A DNA stretch of 64,000 nucleotides from assembly GCA_034189165.1 (NCBI GenBank), contig JAXHVN010000050.1, positions 131,532-195,531 of the forward strand. Reading direction: 5' to 3'. The notes below the pieces were generated by a model that saw only the letters and a program-made list of their open reading frames with translations, ran no database searches and was not told where the DNA came from. The stretch comes from JAASSS01 sp021767745. Its GTDB lineage: Bacteria; Pseudomonadota; Gammaproteobacteria; UBA5335. Below are positions 24,726 through 32,762 of the stretch, one piece after another. How positions within the stretch are numbered: the first letter of the stretch is position 1; every line of letters begins with the position of its first letter. A program made the position numbers and the translations under genes.

Positions 24726-25304
24726 ATGCCTCTGAAGATCATGCTCGTGGACAGTGACCGTGGCCGCGGCGCGCTGCTGCGCCGCGCGCTCGAGGATGTC
24801 GGGCACGAGGTCGACGTCTGCCGCGCTCGCGGCCTCGATCTGCTCACCCAGCTGCGCCAGAGTGCCGCGAACGTGGTCATCATCGACATGGAGATGCCGG
24901 ACCGCGACACGCTAGAGTCGCTGCGCAGCATCTCGCGGGAGAATCCGCGGCCGGTCGTGATGTACGCGGACAAGACCGACGCGCAAACCACGACCGCGGC
25001 CATCAAGGCCGGCGTGAGCGCCTATGTCGTCGGTGAGGTCAACGCCGAGCGGGTGCGGCCGATCGTCGAGGTGGCCATTGCGCGGTTCGGCGAGTTCCAG
25101 GCGCTGCGTGAGGAGCTCGAGCGCACTCAGAACACCCTGGCCGAGCGCAAGGTGGTCGAGCGGGCCAAGGGGCTGCTGATGCAGCGTCGCAAGATGGACG
25201 AGCAGACGGCGTACGCCACGCTGCGCAAGCTCGCCATGGATCGCAACCAGCGTCTGGTCGACGTCGCGCGGACGCTGATCGAGCTCTCCGACGTGCTCGG
25301 CTGA
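24726..25304 (+). CDS. nasT: ANTAR-domain response regulator NasT
   Basis: A 192-residue protein: receiver domain with Asp54 in VVIIDMEMPD, a coiled linker, and a C-terminal ANTAR RNA-binding domain (VVERAKGLLMQRRKMDEQTAY, about residues 138-160). NasT binds paired hexaloop hairpins in leader RNA and prevents termination; NasS holds it inactive when nitrate is absent. The context of nasS, nirBD and nasA downstream supports the name. Here nasT is separated from nasS by a porin gene, and a candidate target leader lies just before nasS. Confidence 0.88.
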   Translation: MPLKIMLVDSDRGRGALLRRALEDVGHEVDVCRARGLDLLTQLRQSAANVVIIDMEMPDRDTLESLRSISRENPRPVVMYADKTDAQTTTAAIKAGVSAYVVGEVNAERVRPIVEVAIARFGEFQALREELERTQNTLAERKVVERAKGLLMQRRKMDEQTAYATLRKLAMDRNQRLVDVARTLIELSDVLG

Positions 25305-25338
25305 GATTGCCCTACCTTGGGGCATCGACCCTTCGAGC

Positions 25339-25355
25339 TGCGCTGTAATCGTGCG
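25339..25355 (+). promoter_or_regulatory. Degenerate NtrC-type palindrome upstream of the porin promoter
   Basis: TGCGCT, five bases, CGTGCG resembles the NtrC site TGCACC-N5-GGTGCA in 9 of 12 fixed positions. Its centre is about 84 bp upstream of the -24 element at 25431, a normal enhancer distance. Confidence 0.4.
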
Positions 25356-25429
25356 CTGGCGCAACTCCAGACGTCTCCCCAACGCATTAGAAGATGCATG
25401 GTATCTACGTCTTTTGTTGCCGGTACTGC

Positions 25430-25445
25430 TGGCACGGGGCTTGCT
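25430..25445 (+). promoter_or_regulatory. Sigma-54 promoter of the porin gene
   Basis: TGGCACGGGGCTTGCT matches TGGCACG-N4-TTGCW at every defined position, GG at 25431-25432 and GC at 25443-25444. It lies about 100 bp upstream of the porin start. The leader also contains a small hairpin at 25453-25466 without a T run. Confidence 0.8.
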
Positions 25446-25547
25446 GAAGCGCCTCCCGAACGGGAGTCGGCGCGTAGCCGCGCGAACGGCGACCGGGATG
25501 CGTCGGCACGGATGGTGCCATTACCCACAAGAACCAAGGACAAGCCC

Positions 25548-26819
25548 ATGGAAGAGCGTTCGGCTCCCATTTTCGCGCTGTTTGCCGCAGCTGCCGGTCT
25601 GGTCGCGGCCACTGCGCATGCCCAGACACCGGCCGCGGCACCGGCCACCGATCCGGTGCTCGCTGCGCTGACCGAGGGTGAGGTGAACTTCAACCTCCGC
25701 CTGCGCTACGAGCAGGTCGATCAGGACGGGTTCGACGAGGAGGCCGACGCGCTCACGGCACGTCTGCGGCTGGGATATCTGACCGGGCCGCTGTACGACC
25801 TGCAGGGCTATGTCGAGTTCGAGCACATCGAGTCGCTCGGCGGAGAGGATTACAACAGCCTGCTGAACTCCGTGCTCGACCGGCCGGTAGTCGCCGATCC
25901 GAGCGATACGGAGGTGAACCAGGCATACCTGCTCTGGACTGGGCTGACCGACACACGCGCAGTGATCGGCCGCCAGCGCATCATCTACGACAACGCGCGG
26001 TTCATCGGCAACGTCGGCTGGCGCCAGAACGAGCAGACCTTCAATGCGGCCAGTATCGTGCGCAACGATCTGGGACCGGTCGATCTGTCCTATGCCTATC
26101 TCGACAAGGTGAACACGATCACCTTCGGGGAGCGCGACATTCAGGCCCATCTGGTGAATCTCGGCGTTGCTGCCGGCGATTACGGCAGCCTCAGCATCTA
26201 CGGCTATCTGCTCGACTTCGATCTGGACGCCGGCCCCACGCGCGACACCCAGACCTACGGTGCCCGCTTCGCCGGCGGCGCGCCGGTGGCCGAGCAGCTC
26301 AAGCTGGTCTACGCCCTGGAGTATGCGCATCAGCAGGATTACGCCGATGCCGAGGCGGACTTCGACGCGGACTACTATCTGGTCGAGGCAGGCGTGGAAG
26401 TGGCCGGCGTGACGGTCAAGGCCGCGCAGGAGCAGCTCGGCAGCGGTGACAACGATGATCTGCGCTACAGCTTTCAGACGCCGCTGGCGACCAAGCATGC
26501 CTTCAACGGCTGGGCCGACAAGTTCCTCGGCGACTTCATCGGTGTGGATGCAGACGGTGACGGCCTGCTCGACGGCGACGGCCTGGTGGACAGCTTTCTG
26601 AGCCTTGGTACCTCGCTGTACGGCGTCAACTTCCTCGCCGTCTATCATGACTTCGAATCGGACGACGGCAGCGTCGACTACGGTTCGGAGTTCGACGTGT
26701 TGCTGGCGCGCAAATTCCTGCCGTGGCTGTCCGGCCTGATCAAGTATGCGGACTACAACGCGGATGAGTTTGCGACCGATACCGAGAAGCTCTGGCTGCA
26801 GGCCGAAGTCATCTTCTAG
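25548..26819 (+). CDS. Outer-membrane porin of the nitrate region (alginate-export-like barrel)
   Basis: A 423-residue protein with signal peptide (IFALFAAAAGLVAATAHA) and a series of amphipathic strands ending in a C-terminal Phe (AEVIF), as expected for an outer-membrane beta barrel. RLRYEQVDQDGF and QAYLLWTGLTDTRAVIGRQR resemble the alginate-export/porin family found in nitrate-assimilation loci. A DADGDGLLDGDG stretch near residue 333 could bind calcium in an external loop. A sigma-54 promoter lies upstream, so expression should follow nitrogen limitation; nitrate uptake through the outer membrane is the likely role but is inferred. Confidence 0.75.
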   Translation: MEERSAPIFALFAAAAGLVAATAHAQTPAAAPATDPVLAALTEGEVNFNLRLRYEQVDQDGFDEEADALTARLRLGYLTGPLYDLQGYVEFEHIESLGGEDYNSLLNSVLDRPVVADPSDTEVNQAYLLWTGLTDTRAVIGRQRIIYDNARFIGNVGWRQNEQTFNAASIVRNDLGPVDLSYAYLDKVNTITFGERDIQAHLVNLGVAAGDYGSLSIYGYLLDFDLDAGPTRDTQTYGARFAGGAPVAEQLKLVYALEYAHQQDYADAEADFDADYYLVEAGVEVAGVTVKAAQEQLGSGDNDDLRYSFQTPLATKHAFNGWADKFLGDFIGVDADGDGLLDGDGLVDSFLSLGTSLYGVNFLAVYHDFESDDGSVDYGSEFDVLLARKFLPWLSGLIKYADYNADEFATDTEKLWLQAEVIF

Positions 26820-26831
26820 ACACCCGCCTGC

Positions 26832-26847
26832 TGGCACCGCTCTTGCT
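26832..26847 (+). promoter_or_regulatory. Sigma-54 promoter upstream of nasS
   Basis: TGGCACCGCTCTTGCT: GG at 26833-26834, GC at 26845-26846, ten bases apart, one mismatch to consensus. It starts 12 bp after the porin stop codon, and the predicted transcript would carry the leader hairpins described next. Confidence 0.75.
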
Positions 26848-26860
26848 AGCAGCTTCGGCA

Positions 26861-26906
26861 CCACCGTGGGCGACCAAAGCCCGCGCCGTGCCGGACAATG
26901 GCGTCC
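26861..26906 (+). promoter_or_regulatory. Candidate two-hairpin ANTAR target in the nasS leader
   Basis: The second hairpin is clear: GGAC (26893-26896), hexaloop AATGGC, GTCC (26903-26906), with A at loop position 1 and G at position 4, the ANTAR consensus. A first, weaker hairpin is possible with loop ACCGTG (26863-26868, also A1 and G4) closed by CC/GG and interrupted pairs further out. The 3' arm of the second hairpin overlaps the 5' arm of the terminator that follows, so the two structures exclude each other. NasT, encoded at 24726, would be the binding protein. Confidence 0.55.
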
Positions 26907-26943
26907 CGGCGCAGGCTGATGGCCTGCGCCCGGGCGCCTTTTT
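26905..26943 (+). terminator. Intrinsic terminator in the nasS leader
   Basis: GGCGCAGGC (26908-26916), loop TGATG, GCCTGCGCC (26922-26930), extended by CCC/GGG with one bulge, then TTTTT at 26939-26943. It lies 31 bp before the nasS start and about 85 bp downstream of the sigma-54 promoter at 26832. It could also end porin transcripts. Confidence 0.85.
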
Positions 26944-26974
26944 CGTATCGAATCAGTAACGATCGGGATATGCC

Positions 26975-28141
26975 ATGAAGCTCACGCTCGGGATCGTGCC
27001 GCTCACCGACTGCGCCGTACTGGTCGCCGCGCAGGAGAAGGGCTTTTTCAGGCGCGCTGGGCTTGATGTGACGCTCTCGGCCGAGCCCTCCTGGGCCAAC
27101 GTCCGCGACAAGGTGGCCGTGGGTGCGCTCGACGGGGCGCAGATGCTCGCCACCATGCCGCTGACCAGCACGCTGGGCCTCGCGGGCACGCCCGAGCCCA
27201 CGATCACCGCGATGGGGCTGGGACTCAACGGCAACGCCATTACCGTCTCCCGGGCGTTGCACGAACGCATGGTTGCCGCGCTGCCGACCCTGGCAGGCGA
27301 TCCGGCGCAGGCGGGAGCGGCACTGCGCGCGGTGATCCGGAGCGGCCATCAAGCGCAGCGGCGCCGCCTGATCCTGGCGAGCGTCTTCCCGACCGCGACG
27401 CACACCTACCAGCTCCGCTACTGGCTGGCGGCCGCCGGTATCGATCCGGTGCGGGACGTGCAACTCGTGGTGGTGCCGCCGCAGCGCATGGCGGCACATC
27501 TGCAGGACGGGCTGATCGATGGCTACTGCGTCGGCGAGCCGTGGAACAGTGTGTCGGTCGCGGCCGGCATCGGCCAGACGATCGTCACCTCCTACGAGAT
27601 CTGGAACAACCATCCGGAGAAGGTGTTCGGCGTTGCCGAGTCATGGGCCGTCGCTCATGCCGGAGCGCATCAGGCACTGCTGCAGGCGCTGCTGCAGGCA
27701 GCCCGCTGGGCGGATGCATCGGAGCACCGGGAGGAACTGGCCGGATTGGTCGCGCGCCATATCGACGTGCCCCTGCCGATCGTGCTGGCCTCGCTGACCG
27801 GCCGCTTCCATTACTCAGCGGATCGGCAGGTGGCGTTGCCGGACTTCCACGTGTTCTACCGTTACGCCGCGACCTTCCCTTGGCGCTCCCATGCCACCTG
27901 GTTCCTGGCGCAGATGTCGCGCTGGCACGAACTCGACAGGGACCTGGATGCCGACGCGTTGGCGCGCCGGGTCTATCGAGCCGACCTGTATCGGCAGGCG
28001 GCCGGTGCGCTCGGCTGGCCGTGTCCGGCGGTCGACAGCAAGCCGGAGGGCACGCATGCCGAGACCTGGTCGCCTGAAGCGAGCGAGCTGGTGCTGGGCG
28101 CGGACCGATTCATCGATTCCACCCGCTTCGACGCGGACTGA
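26975..28141 (+). CDS. nasS: Nitrate sensor NasS (cytoplasmic CmpA/NrtA-like protein)
   Basis: A 388-residue protein of the nitrate/bicarbonate-binding family. It starts directly at the fold (KLTLGIVPLTDCAVLVAAQEKGFF) with no signal peptide or lipobox, which distinguishes the cytoplasmic sensor NasS from transported binding proteins NrtA/CmpA. GYCVGEPWNS near residue 185 and HPEKVFGVAESWA near residue 210 are ligand-site stretches of the family. NasS binds NasT without nitrate and releases it when nitrate is present. The gene lies behind its own sigma-54 promoter and an ANTAR-type attenuator. Confidence 0.85.
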   Translation: MKLTLGIVPLTDCAVLVAAQEKGFFRRAGLDVTLSAEPSWANVRDKVAVGALDGAQMLATMPLTSTLGLAGTPEPTITAMGLGLNGNAITVSRALHERMVAALPTLAGDPAQAGAALRAVIRSGHQAQRRRLILASVFPTATHTYQLRYWLAAAGIDPVRDVQLVVVPPQRMAAHLQDGLIDGYCVGEPWNSVSVAAGIGQTIVTSYEIWNNHPEKVFGVAESWAVAHAGAHQALLQALLQAARWADASEHREELAGLVARHIDVPLPIVLASLTGRFHYSADRQVALPDFHVFYRYAATFPWRSHATWFLAQMSRWHELDRDLDADALARRVYRADLYRQAAGALGWPCPAVDSKPEGTHAETWSPEASELVLGADRFIDSTRFDAD

Positions 28142-28354
28142 ATTCCCCAGCGGCCCTGCCGACCACACGCGGCTTGCGCGGGTTGGGGGGGTCAACTATC
28201 TTCCCTCCGGCTGTCAGCTGGCGTAGGTGTCTTCCGAGGTCAGCCCGGCGACCAGGCCCAGGTTCAGCGAGTGTGCAGGAGGCATCACTCGGGGCCGGCC
28301 TCAACTGCGCGCCATGCAGGGCGCGTTTCGACGACATATCAAGGAGGATGTGGC

Positions 28355-29206
28355 ATGACAGGGAAGGCATGCTCGCGCTCTGCCCGGCGTCGCCATGGCG
28401 CCACACTGGCAGTGGCGGCTGGCCTGTTCGCGCTGGCGGGGTCGGCACATGCCGCCGGTCCGCGCCCGGGCGAGGTCTATACGCAGTTCGGCATTGGGCT
28501 GTTCACGCCGGACTTCGATCTCGGCGAGGACATGCGCAGCACGGCGCCGAGTCTGCAGGAACAGCAGATCAACGGCATCAACCTGCGCGTCCTGAACCGG
28601 CGGATCGAGCTACCGATCGCCGTGGTGGCTGGCGGCGATCCGGTGCGTTTCGATCAGGACACGCCCGAGAACCGGGGTGTCCTGTCGCTGAACGGCGGGC
28701 TCGGCTATCAGTTCACGCCCAATCTCGGCATCGAGGCGGGCCTGGGACTCACCTTTCCCCGGATCCTGCTCGAGGACCCGCTGGTCACGCGCGTGATCAA
28801 CAACGATCCGGAGTCGATCACGATCCGGGTCGTCTCGCCCGCCATCATCCCCGCCTCGTTCCAGGGCGTGTGGACGATCTGGAGTGACCGGATCATCAGC
28901 CCCTACGTCGCCGCCGGCCTGCTGGTGGCGGATCTCGGCAATCAGGTGCTGGCCAACGAGCCGACCGACGGGCTGACGGCCGAGGGCGGCCTGGAATTCG
29001 GTTATGTCATCGACGTCGGCGCCAAGCTGACGCTGACCGATACGTGGTACGCGAACATCGGCGCCCGCTATGGCTTGCTGGATGACCCGGAGCTGGAGAC
29101 CAACGAGGGCCTCGAAATCCCACTGGATGACATCGAGATCCGGGAGATCCGTCTCAATCTCGGGTTGCGCTTCCCGGGCACCCTGCTGCCCTTCGTCGGA
29201 GAATGA
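28355..29206 (+). CDS. OmpW-like outer-membrane barrel protein 1
   Basis: A 283-residue exported protein: signal peptide ending GSAHA, then AGPRPGEVYTQFGIGLF and an eight-strand-like barrel pattern. The stretch ISPYVAAGLLVADL resembles the PYVGAGV strand of OmpW. AAGGAGG precedes ATG 28355. A downstream paralogue has the same opening motif and order, so the pair arose by tandem duplication. OmpW proteins form small hydrophobic channels; a role here in nitrate assimilation is suggested only by location. The gap 28142-28354 before it shows no clear promoter. Confidence 0.68.
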   Translation: MTGKACSRSARRRHGATLAVAAGLFALAGSAHAAGPRPGEVYTQFGIGLFTPDFDLGEDMRSTAPSLQEQQINGINLRVLNRRIELPIAVVAGGDPVRFDQDTPENRGVLSLNGGLGYQFTPNLGIEAGLGLTFPRILLEDPLVTRVINNDPESITIRVVSPAIIPASFQGVWTIWSDRIISPYVAAGLLVADLGNQVLANEPTDGLTAEGGLEFGYVIDVGAKLTLTDTWYANIGARYGLLDDPELETNEGLEIPLDDIEIREIRLNLGLRFPGTLLPFVGE

Positions 29207-29265
29207 CCATGCAGTGCTCGCACAAGGACATGGCAATTCGGCACGACATGGGCAGGGAGGGCATC

Positions 29266-30069
29266 ATGGCGACACAACAGCGACAGGAGCGGCTCGTGCG
29301 GCGGCTGCAGATCGGCGCGGGGCTGCTCGGGCTGGCGCTGGCGGCAGGAACGGCTAACGCTGCCGGCCCACGGGCGGGCGATGTCTACCTGCAGCTCGGC
29401 GGCGGCATCTACGGACCGGAATTCGACATCGACGAGGGCGGTCCGCCGACGGTGCAGGGGGGTCCGGAAGAGGCGGTGCTCAACATCGGGCTGCGCAATG
29501 GTCGTCAGCTGGTCGGCATCGGCCTGTCCGGCGGCACGGCGGAAACGGGCGACACCCCGGAAAACGTCGATCTGATCGCCTTCGGTGCCACCATTGGCTA
29601 CAAGTTCACCGATCACTTCGGCGCCGAGCTCGCCATCGACGTGGTGTTCCCGGAGATCCAGATCAACGATGTGGGCGGCGGCGATGTGATCGGTGGCGAT
29701 TCGGGCGCCGGCGAAGTGAGCATCCTGCAGCCGGGCATCCTGCCTATCGCGCTGACCGGTATCTGGACGTTCATGCCCGAGGCGCTGATCAGTCCCTATC
29801 TCGGCGCCGGTGTGGTTGTCACCAACTTCGAGAGTCAGCGGGCCTTTTTTAGTTCCGGGGACATCCTCGAGTTGGACACCGGTCCGGAGTTTGGCCCGAT
29901 CGGCAAGGCAGGGCTCTACGTCACGCCGGGTCAAGAGACCTTCTTCTTCTTCGAAGGTCAGTACCAGTACGTTGACGAACCGGAGATTCGCGACCGTGAC
30001 GGCAACGATGTGCCCGTCGACAACTTCGAAGGCCTGTACCTGAAGTTCGGCGTCGGCTACACCTTCTGA
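29266..30069 (+). CDS. OmpW-like outer-membrane barrel protein 2
   Basis: A 267-residue exported protein with signal peptide (IGAGLLGLALAAGTANA), AGPRAGDVYLQLGGGIYGPEF, ISPYLGAGVVVTNF and a C-terminal aromatic residue (GVGYTF), the usual end of an outer-membrane barrel. ATG 29266, with GGGAGGG upstream, gives a normal signal peptide; a frame starting at 29203 would add 21 residues and overlap the preceding stop codon. Paralogue of the gene before it. Followed by a strong terminator. Confidence 0.7.
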   Translation: MATQQRQERLVRRLQIGAGLLGLALAAGTANAAGPRAGDVYLQLGGGIYGPEFDIDEGGPPTVQGGPEEAVLNIGLRNGRQLVGIGLSGGTAETGDTPENVDLIAFGATIGYKFTDHFGAELAIDVVFPEIQINDVGGGDVIGGDSGAGEVSILQPGILPIALTGIWTFMPEALISPYLGAGVVVTNFESQRAFFSSGDILELDTGPEFGPIGKAGLYVTPGQETFFFFEGQYQYVDEPEIRDRDGNDVPVDNFEGLYLKFGVGYTF

Positions 30070-30095
30070 CCATCACGCGCTTCGGCGCCTACGAA

Positions 30096-30124
30096 GAGCG
30101 CGCCATCCGGCGCGCTCCTTTTTT
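30096..30124 (+). terminator. Intrinsic terminator after the OmpW-like pair
   Basis: GAGCGCGCC, loop ATCC, GGCGCGCTC then C and six T. It separates the OmpW-like genes from the nirB promoter. Confidence 0.92.
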
Positions 30125-30142
30125 GGGCGCCCGGTGGTGATC

Positions 30143-30159
30143 CGCACCGCCCGGGTGCG
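30143..30159 (+). promoter_or_regulatory. NtrC-type binding site upstream of nirB
   Basis: CGCACC, GCCCG, GGTGCG: the core GCACC-N5-GGTGC of the NtrC palindrome is perfect, differing from TGCACC-N5-GGTGCA only in the outermost base pair. Its centre is about 51 bp upstream of the -24 GG at 30202. Confidence 0.6.
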
Positions 30160-30200
30160 GCCGTTGGCTTGTCGGCGTAGTGTTATCAGAGACTTGGCGA

Positions 30201-30216
30201 CGGCACACATCTTGCT
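30201..30216 (+). promoter_or_regulatory. Sigma-54 promoter of nirB-nirD-nasA
   Basis: CGGCACACATCTTGCT: GG at 30202-30203 and GC at 30214-30215, matching GGCAC and TTGCT of the consensus. The leader to nirB (about 85 bases) has no terminator, unlike the nasS leader. Confidence 0.72.
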
Positions 30217-30311
30217 TAATCGATGCCAGACATCGAGTGCCGGCTGCAACGACGCGCCGGCCACCGCAGCGCAGCGGGTTGTTCCTCATTCTCATCGGGA
30301 GGCAACCCTCA

Positions 30312-32762
30312 ATGACTCAAAAGCGTCTGGTCGTCATCGGCAACGGCATGGCAGCGATCCGCACCGTGGAGGAGCTGCTGAAGATCAGCCCCGATGCCTA
30401 CGACATCACCGTCTTCGGCGCCGAGCCGCACGGCAACTACAACCGCATTCTGCTCTCGCCGGTCCTGGCAGGCGAGAAGACGGTCGCGGACATCATGCTG
30501 AACGACGATCCCTGGTATGCCGAGCAGCGGATCACGCTGTACAAGGGCGACCGGATCGTCGAGATCGATCGCGAGCGGCGCCAGGTCGTATCGGAGGCCG
30601 GCGTGCGGGTCGACTACGATCGCCTGCTGATCGCCACCGGCTCGAATCCCTTCGTCATTCCGCTGCCCGGGCACGACCTGCCCGGCGTGCTGAGCTTCCG
30701 CGACATCGGCGATGTGGACCGGATGATCGCTGCCGCCCAGGCCGGGCAGCAGCGGGCCGTTGTCATCGGTGGCGGCCTGCTTGGCCTCGAGGCCGCCAAC
30801 GGGCTCATGAAGCAGGGTATGGACGTGACCGTCGTGCACCTGCTGGACAGCCTGATGGAGCGCCAGCTCGACAAGCCCGCTGCGCAGCTGCTGCAGGCCT
30901 CGCTGGAGGCGCGCGGCATGCACTTTCGCATGCAGGCGCAGACGGAAGCGATCCTCGGCGAGGATCGGGTGCGGGGCGTGCGCTTCAAGGATGGCAGCGA
31001 GATCGAGACCGATCTGCTGGTGATGGCCGTGGGCATCCGTCCCAACGTAACGCTGGCCCGGGAGTCCGGCCTCGCGGTCGATCGCGGCATTCAGGTCGAC
31101 GATGCCATGCGCACCAGCGATCCGGACATCTTCGCCATCGGTGAGTGCATCGAGCACCGCGGGCTGACCTATGGGCTGGTCGCGCCGATCTGGGAGCAGG
31201 CCAAGGTCTGCGCCGCGCACCTGGCCGAGGCCAGCGAGGAGCGGCCGATCTACGAGGGGTCGGTGACCTCCACCAAGCTCAAGGTCACCGGCATCGATCT
31301 GTTCTCGGCCGGCGAGTTCAACGGCGGCGAGGGCACGGAGGACATTGTCTTCCAGGATCCGCGTCGCGGTGTCTACAAGCGGGTAGTGCTGAAGGATGAC
31401 CGGCTGGTCGGCGCCGTGCTCTACGGCGATACCGGCGACGGTAGCTGGTACTTCCAACTCATGCGCGAGGGCACCCCGGTCTCGGACTTTCGCGACGTGC
31501 TGCTGTTCGGGCAGGCGCACCTGGGCGATTCCGGTCGCGGCGGCGCCGACCAGGTGTCGCACCTGCCGGCGGATGCCGAAATCTGCGGCTGCAACGGCGT
31601 GTGCAAGGGCACCATCGTCGAGGCGATCGCCGAGCACAAGCTGACCTCGCTGGAAGACGTGCGTGCCCATACCAAGGCGTCGAGTTCCTGCGGCTCGTGC
31701 ACTGGCCTGGTCGAGCAGCTGCTGGCGAACACCCTCGGCGGCGACTACGACGCCTCGCCGCGCAAGCGGGCCATGTGCCCGTGCACGGATGCCAGTCATG
31801 AGGAGGTGCGCGAGGCGATCCGCGCCGAGCACCTGGTGCACATGGATGCGGTGCGCGAACGCTTTGGCTGGAAGCAGGCCGATGGCTGCGCGAAGTGCCG
31901 GCCGGCGCTCAACTACTACCTGCTGTCGAGCTGGCCCGAAGAGGCGCTGGATGATCCGCAGTCACGCTTCATCAACGAGCGGGCCCACGCCAATATCCAG
32001 AAGGATGGCACCTACTCGGTCATCCCGCGGATCTTCGGTGGCGTCACCACTCCCGGCGAACTGCGCGCCATCGCCGAGGTCGCCGAGCGCTACGAGGTAC
32101 CGACGGTAAAGATCACCGGCGGACAGCGCATCGATCTGCTGGGCGTGACCAAGGAGCAGCTGCCGGCCGTATGGCGGGATCTGAATCACGCCGGCTTCGT
32201 GTCCGGCCATGCGTACGGCAAGGCGCTACGCACGGTGAAGACCTGCGTGGGCAGCGAGTGGTGCCGGTTCGGAACCCAGGACTCGACCAAGCTCGGCATC
32301 GATCTGGAGCGGCTGACTTGGGGTAGCTGGACGCCGCACAAGGTGAAGATGGCGGTCTCCGGGTGTCCCCGCAACTGCGCCGAATCGACGATCAAGGACT
32401 TCGGCGTGATCTGCGTGGATTCCGGCTACGAATTGCACGTGGGTGGTAACGGCGGCACCAAGGTGCGCGCGACCGATTTCCTCTGCCATGTGAAGACGCC
32501 GGCCGAGGTCGAGGACTACGCTGCCGCCTTCATGCAGGTCTATCGGGAGGAGGCCCATTATCTGGAGCGCACAGCCCCGTGGATCGAGCGCGTCGGGCTG
32601 GATTATGTGAAACAGCGGGTGGTGGAAGATGCGGCCGGCCGGGCCGAACTGGCGGCGCGCTTTCGAGCGTCCCAGGCGCTGGCGCAGCACGATCCGTGGG
32701 CGCAGCACGCCCTCCAGCATGAGCGTCCCCATGAGTTCCAGCCACTGAAGGAGGCCGTCTGA
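30312..32762 (+). CDS. nirB: Assimilatory nitrite reductase large subunit
   Basis: An 816-residue NirB. Order of domains: N-terminal FAD/NADH oxidoreductase (VIGNGMAAIRTVEELL, then VIGGGLLGLEAANGL near residue 155), BFD-like [2Fe-2S] domain (CGCNGVCKG and SSCGSCTGL, residues 425-475), then nitrite/sulfite reductase halves with the siroheme/[4Fe-4S] motif CVGSEWCRFGTQ and SGCPRNCAE near residues 645 and 684. It reduces nitrite to ammonium with NADH in the cytoplasm. ATG 30312 follows GGGAGGCAACCC. It overlaps nirD by one base. Confidence 0.96.
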   Translation: MTQKRLVVIGNGMAAIRTVEELLKISPDAYDITVFGAEPHGNYNRILLSPVLAGEKTVADIMLNDDPWYAEQRITLYKGDRIVEIDRERRQVVSEAGVRVDYDRLLIATGSNPFVIPLPGHDLPGVLSFRDIGDVDRMIAAAQAGQQRAVVIGGGLLGLEAANGLMKQGMDVTVVHLLDSLMERQLDKPAAQLLQASLEARGMHFRMQAQTEAILGEDRVRGVRFKDGSEIETDLLVMAVGIRPNVTLARESGLAVDRGIQVDDAMRTSDPDIFAIGECIEHRGLTYGLVAPIWEQAKVCAAHLAEASEERPIYEGSVTSTKLKVTGIDLFSAGEFNGGEGTEDIVFQDPRRGVYKRVVLKDDRLVGAVLYGDTGDGSWYFQLMREGTPVSDFRDVLLFGQAHLGDSGRGGADQVSHLPADAEICGCNGVCKGTIVEAIAEHKLTSLEDVRAHTKASSSCGSCTGLVEQLLANTLGGDYDASPRKRAMCPCTDASHEEVREAIRAEHLVHMDAVRERFGWKQADGCAKCRPALNYYLLSSWPEEALDDPQSRFINERAHANIQKDGTYSVIPRIFGGVTTPGELRAIAEVAERYEVPTVKITGGQRIDLLGVTKEQLPAVWRDLNHAGFVSGHAYGKALRTVKTCVGSEWCRFGTQDSTKLGIDLERLTWGSWTPHKVKMAVSGCPRNCAESTIKDFGVICVDSGYELHVGGNGGTKVRATDFLCHVKTPAEVEDYAAAFMQVYREEAHYLERTAPWIERVGLDYVKQRVVEDAAGRAELAARFRASQALAQHDPWAQHALQHERPHEFQPLKEAV

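Noticed and set aside
25384..25397. Hairpin GCAT-TAGAAG-ATGC with a six-base loop upstream of the porin
   Set aside because: Loop lacks A at position 1 and G at position 4, it lies upstream of the sigma-54 promoter and so outside its transcript, and no terminator follows.
29239..29254. Sigma-54-like sequence between the two OmpW-like genes
   Set aside because: GG-N10-GC is present but the -12 part reads GGGC instead of TTGC, and it lies only about 12 bp before the start codon.
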